Positions 42,636-48,670 of a DNA stretch of 48,670 nucleotides are shown here, one piece after another; positions within the stretch are counted from its first letter, which is position 1, and the number at the start of each line of letters is the position of its first letter. Origin of the DNA: Lachnoanaerobaculum orale (lineage in GTDB: Bacteria; Bacillota; Clostridia; Lachnospirales; Lachnospiraceae); contig NZ_RRCM01000001.1 in the NCBI RefSeq assembly GCF_003862485.1, positions 667,391 to 716,060 of the forward strand, given 5' to 3'. Made by a program: the position numbers and the translations under genes. Under the pieces are notes generated by a model. That model was not told the DNA's origin. It worked only from the letters and a program-made list of their open reading frames with translations, and ran no database searches.

Positions 42636-45600
42636 ATGAAAAATAGAATAGTTTGTAAAAGTCTTGTTGCAGGTATGATTTCTTTCAGTCTGCTTTTGGG
42701 GCAGGTGGTTCCGGCTTTTGGAGCGGTACAGGATAAGGAGTCGGTAAGAAAATACTATCACTATCAAGATGCACTTAGTGAAGCTAAAAAGAGGGTAGTC
42801 AAGGTAGCAAAAAAAGATGCGACTTATGATAAAAGTTCAAGTGATACTGTAGATGAGCATACTGATGAGTATGGTGCCATTACCAAGGATACTTATGATG
42901 AAGCCGGGAATCTGATTAGTAGAAACGTTAACGGTAAAGATGTTATACAGTTTTCATATAATAGTGCCGGGAATATAACAAGTATCAAGAATGCACTTGG
43001 GTTTGAAACAAAGTATGAGTACGATGAGAGTAATAGGCTTATTGCCAATATAGACGCATTGGGGAATAAGACAAATTATTCTTATGATGGTGAAAATCTA
43101 TCCAAAGTTATATTGCCGGATAATAGTGAGACAAGCTATGAGTATGACTCACAGGGGAGAGTTATTACTCAAACAGAAGCTAACGGTCTTATTACAAATA
43201 TACAATATGATGAAGCCGGAAATATAATAAGACTTTATGATAATAAGGATTTAGATGAATATTATACTTATGACAGTTCTAATAATCTACTGACGGAAAC
43301 AAACAGCTTGGGAGAAAAGACAAGCTATACATATGATTCAGAGGGTAGAGTAACAGCTATAGAATATCCGGATAAAACTTCGGAAAGTTTTTCATATGAT
43401 GAAGCCGGAAATCTGATAAAAAGTGTAGATATATATGGAGTAGGTACAGAATATACTTATGATACATCAGGGAATTTGATAAAAGAATCAAGCGGAGAAG
43501 ATGTCAGTGAGTATACATATGATAATGCAGGCAATCTCTTGACTGAAAAAGATGTTGATGGAAGCAAGAGTGAATATAAGTATGATGCTAAAGGAAATAT
43601 AGTAGAAACTAAAGATGCACTGGGTAATATACAAAAGTTTTCATATGATATCAATGACAATCTGATACTGTATGTGGACGGTAAAAATCAGCCGATAGTA
43701 TATAGATATGATGCACTTGGACAAAATACGGAGATAGTATATCCTGACGGCAGCAGTGAAAAGTATAAGTATGATGCACTTGGAAATATAATTGAATTCA
43801 TAGATATAGACGGCAGTAAAACAACATATACTTACGATTCACTAAGTAGATTGGTAGAAAAGAAAGATACGTCGGGAAACTATGAAAAATACAGCTATGA
43901 TACTCTTGGTGACATAACTTCTATTACAGATAATAAAGGGAATGAAAAAAAGTACTCCTATGACTTGTATGGACAGCTTACAGAGGAGAGTGACCAAAGC
44001 GGAAAAAGACATACATATACCTATGATAAAATAGGTCAGGTGACAGCAGAAAGTATTGACGGCGAAGATTTCTCATACACCTATGACACTTTTGGAAATA
44101 CTTTAGAAGAGAAGAGCAGCAGCGGATATAATGCACAATATAAGTATGATAAGCTTGGTCAGCTAATAGAAGAAAATGACAGCACCGGAGAGACCGACAG
44201 CTATAATTACAACAATGTAGGAAACTTAATAAATGAGGTATATAAGAATGTAAATACCGGAGTATCTGAAAATATTTCATATACACTTGATAATAAGAGT
44301 CAAGTAACAAATATGAAAACAGATGCGGATGACATCAGGTTATATTATAATGCCAAGGGGCAGATAACACAAAAAGACAGTAAAACAGGGAGTGAAAAAT
44401 TCTCATATGATGCTAACGGTAATCTTACAAAAATAACCGGAGGAGGCAAAGAGGATACCGATTTTACATATAGTGTAAGGAATCGCCTGATTTCTATAAA
44501 CCCTAATAAGAAACAAGAAAATAATGATATACAAAAAGAACTTATAGAGACCAAAATTGGAGATATTTTCTACAAATCTGATGATAATGGAATAGTAGAG
44601 TACAGTGACGGAAATTCACATACTACATATTTTAAAAGAGATAGTCAGGGGCGAGTGGTAGAGAGAAAAAATCCAAGTGGTGATGTTGAGTACTATGAAT
44701 ATGGCAACGGTGATACTCCAATAAAGATAGTAAAAGCTGACGGAAAGCAATTAACTTATGATCTTGACAGTGAGGGCAGGATACTATCTCAAAGTGAAGC
44801 GGCAGGTGGTGAAAATAAGAAACTTTTAGAATACCGCTACGATGAGAATGGGAATATATCAGAAGCTATAGGGAATACCGGAACTTCCACCTACAAGTAT
44901 GATAACAGCGGAAATATTTTAAATTATACAGATATATTCGGAAAGACAATAAATTATACTTATGATGAAAGAGGAAATTTAAGTAAGCTTGAAGTAGCCG
45001 GTGAGCCGCCAACTGTATATACATATGACAGTGAAGATAGAATTATATCTGTAACATATGGTGATAATAAAACTGTCAGCTATGAATATGTGGGAAATAC
45101 TACGATTACACATCTACCGGATAATAATACTATAGTAGAAAAATATAATGACAGCGGAGACTTGGTAGATAAGACATATACTGATGATGCAGGAAATATC
45201 ATATATAAGATCTCATTGGAGTATGACAGTGAAAGTAGGATATCTAAAAAATATGTTGTGTTGAGTAAGGATAATAAGGAACCTGATACAAAAGTAAGTA
45301 CCTTTACAGACAAAGATAATGGTACGGACTTAAGTAATGACAACGAGGGTATGCCTACAGAGGAGACTTCTATATCTGACAGTGTAGATAATGCTATAAC
45401 AGATACTACAGGTTTTACCAATATAGAGTATCAGTACAGCTATACAGACAAATCACAGCTAAAAAGTGAGAGTATCACAGGTGATATAGGTACCAAGGAT
45501 ATAAGCTATACATATGATAATGCAGGCAATAGAATAAGTGAAACTATAAAAACAGGTGATAAAGAAGAAGTAACTACATTTACATATGATGAAAGCAACA

Positions 45601-48326
45601 GGCTTATCAAAAAACAATCACCTAAGAGAACCACTACATATTCATATGATAAAAACGGAAATCGTATATCTGCAGTAAGTGATGGAGAAAAGTTTAGCTA
45701 TACATATGATATCAATGATAACCTGACAGGAATAAAGAAAAATGATGTAACCATATTTGAAGCGACCTATGATGCGATGGGTGAGAGAGTTCTTACCAAA
45801 GAATTGAATGCAAACGGTACCTTGGAAAGTAAATACAGGCTAAATGATGTAAGCTTTGAAGATACACAGGTGCTATCTGTTTATAATGACAGTTCAAAAA
45901 CGGATTTTATATATGGAAATGAAAGAACAGTTGAACTTTCAACCGGTACCGATAGTACATTTATAACAGACGAAAAAGAAAGTGCATTAGGTAGAATCGG
46001 AGAAGAAAATACATTCTATACACCATTTGGAGATAAGGAAGATACAAATTTTATTGATACTCAAAAAGCTTTAATAACCGGCTTTGGATTTGATGGAGAA
46101 TGGCAGGATAGTACAGGATTATACTATTTAAGAGCCAGATACTATGATCCGAGTGATGGAGTTTTCTTATCGGAAGACAGTGTAAGTGGAGATATAGAGT
46201 CGGAAACCGGCTTAAACGGATACAGCTTTGTAGATAATGATCCTGTCAATTATACCGACCCAAGTGGAAATACAAGAAACAGAGGAAAATCCACAGGTAG
46301 AGGCAAGAGTGCAAAGGGAAAGCAGGTAAGCAAAAAGACAACTGCAAGTGGCAAGGGAAAGACTTCAAATAAATCTAAAACTCCGAAGCTGAAGATGCCG
46401 AAGATATCGCCAAAGGCAAAAGCACAATCAAAGAGACAGGCAAAGCCAAAGAATGCAGGCAGAAGATTAGGAAAGCAAAATATAAGACAAAGCACAAACT
46501 TGTCAAGAAGCTTTGAAAGAAGAACTGCCAACAGCTATTCTAAAAAATATTCAAAGAATGCTAACGCAAATGCAAATAGGTCAGGGAGAAATACCGCCAA
46601 CAGATTTGCAGCAAGTATACGACCAAGACCTGTGGTTGCTAAGGGTGTAAATAAAAAGGTAAATAAAAAAAGTGTCAGCAGTTTTAGTAAAAAAAGCCCT
46701 ACGATTAGCGTAAATTCTAATAAGAAGTTAATGCCTGATTTCTTAAAGCCAAGAATTTATGGATTTGATAGAATAATGCCACATGATGATTGGTCGGAGG
46801 ATAGTAAAAAATATCTGAAAATTAAAGGTGCTTTAAGTGATGTACAAAGAAATAATGAAGCTCTAAATCAAAGAATACAAGCTGCAAGAAAAGATTTATT
46901 TATGGATACATTTACAGGTAAGTCTGTGATTGATACAATAAATGTGTCTATAAAAAATCTTAGAATAAAGGAAGAAGTAGGGCTTGTAAAGCTACCGAAC
47001 TTAGGTATACACTATGATAATCTAAGGAATACCATTATAAGGGAGACTACAAAAGCGGGAAACTCTATATATGCTGCAAATATACCTATAATATCAAATG
47101 GACTCGGAAGATTTCTTGGAGCTACAAATATGCCGAAGAATGCCGGAGTAATGTCTATGATAGGGTCATACTACAGAGGAGCATATATAAAGGGATTTCT
47201 CGGTACGACTGATGGAATTTACAGTGCTGCCGCACATCCGATAAAAACGGTTGAGGGATTAACAGATATAATGCTGAACCCGGGAATATTAGGTAAGGCG
47301 ATAAAAGACTATACAAACGAAAAGATAATTCATGGAAGTATTGAGGATAGAGCGGAATTTGTAGGACAGGCTATAACTGAAATAGGATTAGCTGTAGTGA
47401 CAAGTGGTATTACAGGAGCGAGTGAAGGGACTAAAACAGCGAGCACTGCATCGAAGGTAGCAGAGATAGCGGATGAAGCCGGTAATATATCAAGAGGAGA
47501 GAAAGTTTCATCAAAGATAGTTGAAATAGGAGAAGAAATCGGTGATACTTCAAAGATAAAACCACCGTCAAAGATAGCTGAACCAAATAAGCTACCTATA
47601 GAAGCACCTAAGGCAGAAAAGGCACCTATAGAGATACCTGAGATAACAGAAAAACCAAAGCTGCCTGAACTTAAAAAGCCGATAGATAAAGTTGATGATA
47701 TAGCTAAAGAAAAGCCTTTATATAAAGAGTATATAAAGCCTGAGGATAAAAAGGAAGTACCAAAGGCTATAGAAGATGCCACAAAGACAGGGAAACCGGG
47801 AACTACATTCTTAAGTACGAATGGTAGTAAGACAAAGTATGAAAATAATTCAAAAACAGTATTCGAAATTCCCGAACAAAATAGTAAAAATATAAATAAT
47901 GCTATACAATCAAGGTTATCTGATGAGGATATTGGAAGATTTGTTGAAGGAAAAGTTGCAGATTATATAATGAATAATACAAATGAAACTGTAAAAAAAT
48001 TAGGCGCAAAAGTAAAGGCACTTTCAGGTGAAAAGCTTAAACCGGAAAAGATAGGAGCAGATATAGGAGACCTGGATATAATGACGGATAACTATCTTAT
48101 AGAGGCAAAGAGCGATGTACAAAATGTAAAGTTTTCTCAGATAGAGAAGTATTTGGATAAAAATAATCCTGAATACATTAATGTAGGGGATAAAAAGGTT
48201 ATTTTATATATAGACAGTGGACTGGAGGGAGCAAGCGTAAAAGAACTTGAAGCGGTAGAAAAGTCAAGAGAGCTTGGGGCTATAATAGTTACAGATTTAG
48301 AAGAATTAGGGAGGATATTAAGGTAA
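42636..48326 (+). CDS. Secreted RHS/YD-repeat polymorphic toxin with PD-(D/E)XK tip
   Basis: The 1896-residue protein starts with a Sec signal (about 1-30, SFSLLLGQVVPAFG). Dozens of YD repeats (about 70-1150; units like YDEAGNLI and YTYDSEGRVTAI) form the RHS shell. The RHS core YYLRARYYDPSDGVFLSED...DPSGN lies at about 1160-1212. A Lys/Ser-rich linker (about 1213-1330), a partly hydrophobic pre-toxin region (about 1440-1620) and a Pro/Lys/Glu-rich spacer (about 1650-1730) follow. The tip (about 1755-1896) has GDLDIM and LIEAKSD. Asp1812/Asp1814 and Glu1823-x-Lys1825 match a PD-(D/E)XK nuclease. ATG 42636 with GGTGA 5 bases upstream is preferred over GTG 42627. The stop overlaps the next gene. 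The tip's exact family and target are inferred. Confidence 0.9.
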   Translation: MKNRIVCKSLVAGMISFSLLLGQVVPAFGAVQDKESVRKYYHYQDALSEAKKRVVKVAKKDATYDKSSSDTVDEHTDEYGAITKDTYDEAGNLISRNVNGKDVIQFSYNSAGNITSIKNALGFETKYEYDESNRLIANIDALGNKTNYSYDGENLSKVILPDNSETSYEYDSQGRVITQTEANGLITNIQYDEAGNIIRLYDNKDLDEYYTYDSSNNLLTETNSLGEKTSYTYDSEGRVTAIEYPDKTSESFSYDEAGNLIKSVDIYGVGTEYTYDTSGNLIKESSGEDVSEYTYDNAGNLLTEKDVDGSKSEYKYDAKGNIVETKDALGNIQKFSYDINDNLILYVDGKNQPIVYRYDALGQNTEIVYPDGSSEKYKYDALGNIIEFIDIDGSKTTYTYDSLSRLVEKKDTSGNYEKYSYDTLGDITSITDNKGNEKKYSYDLYGQLTEESDQSGKRHTYTYDKIGQVTAESIDGEDFSYTYDTFGNTLEEKSSSGYNAQYKYDKLGQLIEENDSTGETDSYNYNNVGNLINEVYKNVNTGVSENISYTLDNKSQVTNMKTDADDIRLYYNAKGQITQKDSKTGSEKFSYDANGNLTKITGGGKEDTDFTYSVRNRLISINPNKKQENNDIQKELIETKIGDIFYKSDDNGIVEYSDGNSHTTYFKRDSQGRVVERKNPSGDVEYYEYGNGDTPIKIVKADGKQLTYDLDSEGRILSQSEAAGGENKKLLEYRYDENGNISEAIGNTGTSTYKYDNSGNILNYTDIFGKTINYTYDERGNLSKLEVAGEPPTVYTYDSEDRIISVTYGDNKTVSYEYVGNTTITHLPDNNTIVEKYNDSGDLVDKTYTDDAGNIIYKISLEYDSESRISKKYVVLSKDNKEPDTKVSTFTDKDNGTDLSNDNEGMPTEETSISDSVDNAITDTTGFTNIEYQYSYTDKSQLKSESITGDIGTKDISYTYDNAGNRISETIKTGDKEEVTTFTYDESNRLIKKQSPKRTTTYSYDKNGNRISAVSDGEKFSYTYDINDNLTGIKKNDVTIFEATYDAMGERVLTKELNANGTLESKYRLNDVSFEDTQVLSVYNDSSKTDFIYGNERTVELSTGTDSTFITDEKESALGRIGEENTFYTPFGDKEDTNFIDTQKALITGFGFDGEWQDSTGLYYLRARYYDPSDGVFLSEDSVSGDIESETGLNGYSFVDNDPVNYTDPSGNTRNRGKSTGRGKSAKGKQVSKKTTASGKGKTSNKSKTPKLKMPKISPKAKAQSKRQAKPKNAGRRLGKQNIRQSTNLSRSFERRTANSYSKKYSKNANANANRSGRNTANRFAASIRPRPVVAKGVNKKVNKKSVSSFSKKSPTISVNSNKKLMPDFLKPRIYGFDRIMPHDDWSEDSKKYLKIKGALSDVQRNNEALNQRIQAARKDLFMDTFTGKSVIDTINVSIKNLRIKEEVGLVKLPNLGIHYDNLRNTIIRETTKAGNSIYAANIPIISNGLGRFLGATNMPKNAGVMSMIGSYYRGAYIKGFLGTTDGIYSAAAHPIKTVEGLTDIMLNPGILGKAIKDYTNEKIIHGSIEDRAEFVGQAITEIGLAVVTSGITGASEGTKTASTASKVAEIADEAGNISRGEKVSSKIVEIGEEIGDTSKIKPPSKIAEPNKLPIEAPKAEKAPIEIPEITEKPKLPELKKPIDKVDDIAKEKPLYKEYIKPEDKKEVPKAIEDATKTGKPGTTFLSTNGSKTKYENNSKTVFEIPEQNSKNINNAIQSRLSDEDIGRFVEGKVADYIMNNTNETVKKLGAKVKALSGEKLKPEKIGADIGDLDIMTDNYLIEAKSDVQNVKFSQIEKYLDKNNPEYINVGDKKVILYIDSGLEGASVKELEAVEKSRELGAIIVTDLEELGRILR

Positions 48327-48670
48327 TGGGAGCATCAGCGTCAATGTTTAGAAAAGGTAAATATGTAACAGAAAAAGACTTGGATATAATAATTGATATA
48401 TTTACTGAAATGGGATTTTATTCAAGTAATAAAGTGGATATGAGTTCAGGTGAAAGCGTGTGTTTAAGTGTGAGTTTTTTTAATGATGAGTGGGTAAGAA
48501 AGTGGGATGAGGACGAACTTGATTCATTAGATGATAATGACCATATTATAATTTACTTCTATCCTAATGTGGAAACAGAGCTTGGAGAATATATTCCAAG
48601 TATGGGAGAAGAAGTACCGGATTACCTTAACTTTGAAGATATTTCAGGTAGAGGCAGATTATTACTGGAA
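48326..48670 (+). CDS. Probable immunity protein for the RHS toxin (partial)
   Basis: ATG 48326 overlaps the RHS stop (TAATG). The frame stays open to the window edge, giving 115 residues so far (MGASASMFRKGKYVTEKDLDIIIDIF...). It is acidic and cytosolic, with no signal. The coupling and place directly behind a nuclease tip make it the expected cognate immunity gene. I do not recognise the family, and the 3' end is outside the window. Confidence 0.65.
   Translation, partial: MGASASMFRKGKYVTEKDLDIIIDIFTEMGFYSSNKVDMSSGESVCLSVSFFNDEWVRKWDEDELDSLDDNDHIIIYFYPNVETELGEYIPSMGEEVPDYLNFEDISGRGRLLLE

Noticed and set aside
42840-46250. Repetitive DNA in the RHS gene as a tandem repeat array
   Set aside because: The repetition is at protein level (YD repeats) with diverged DNA, so it is explained by the RHS domain.

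Overview
The window comes from a low-GC Gram-positive Clostridia genome, most likely family Lachnospiraceae. Arginine is encoded almost only by AGA/AGG in the core genes. A SCIFF peptide with its radical SAM maturase sits next to secDF-tgt-yajC. The pilus genes are the Gram-positive Tad type without secretin genes. A Lachnoanaerobaculum-like oral species would fit, but the sequence alone does not fix the genus. Every convincing gene is on the + strand except an IS3-family remnant near 41 kb.

Layout. Positions 1-850 hold the 3' end of a 23S rRNA, no 5S rRNA, and a five-tRNA operon (Glu, CAT, Asn, Asp, Leu) with its own promoter and terminator. Positions 889-1740 hold a decayed phage-type fragment that runs abruptly into a sugar ABC permease gene lacking its 5' part, followed by a GH36 alpha-galactosidase. 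After a 770-base intergenic region with two consensus promoters comes a long Tad/Flp pilus operon (5207-25093). It encodes CpaF, TadB, TadC, an Flp-like pilin, two TadE-like pseudopilins, a 1280-residue DUF5702-type protein, a lipoprotein, a prepilin peptidase, a WG-repeat protein, a TadZ/CpaE-like ATPase, an FHA protein, a PP2C phosphatase, a Ser/Thr kinase with a TPR-like tail, a small membrane protein and a surface protein with Ig-like modules. The kinase gene carries an in-frame TAG directly after the ATP-binding lysine.

Positions 25173-30863 carry SCIFF, its maturase, SecDF, queuosine Tgt and YajC. Positions 30876-39340 are a dense housekeeping run with stop-start overlaps: two DEDD exonucleases, TsaC/Sua5, dCMP deaminase, endonuclease III, a 35-residue membrane peptide, a VanW protein, an AIR-synthase-C-like protein, an Lrp/AsnC regulator, an aminotransferase and TrmL. 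It ends in a strong terminator.

Positions 39341-48670 are accessory DNA of a polymorphic-toxin locus. The first part is a graveyard of toxin tips, immunity-like genes (several frameshifted, some using CGN arginine codons) and a truncated IS3 element. It is followed by an intact 1896-residue secreted RHS/YD-repeat protein whose C-terminal tip has a PD-(D/E)XK nuclease signature. A probable immunity gene overlaps its stop codon and runs off the window.

How the genes work together. The pilus operon joins a complete Tad assembly machine to a kinase/phosphatase/FHA circuit, an arrangement that parallels the threonine-phosphorylation control of some type VI secretion systems. The RHS locus looks like a toxin-tip exchange site that keeps old immunity genes behind a duplicated RHS leader.
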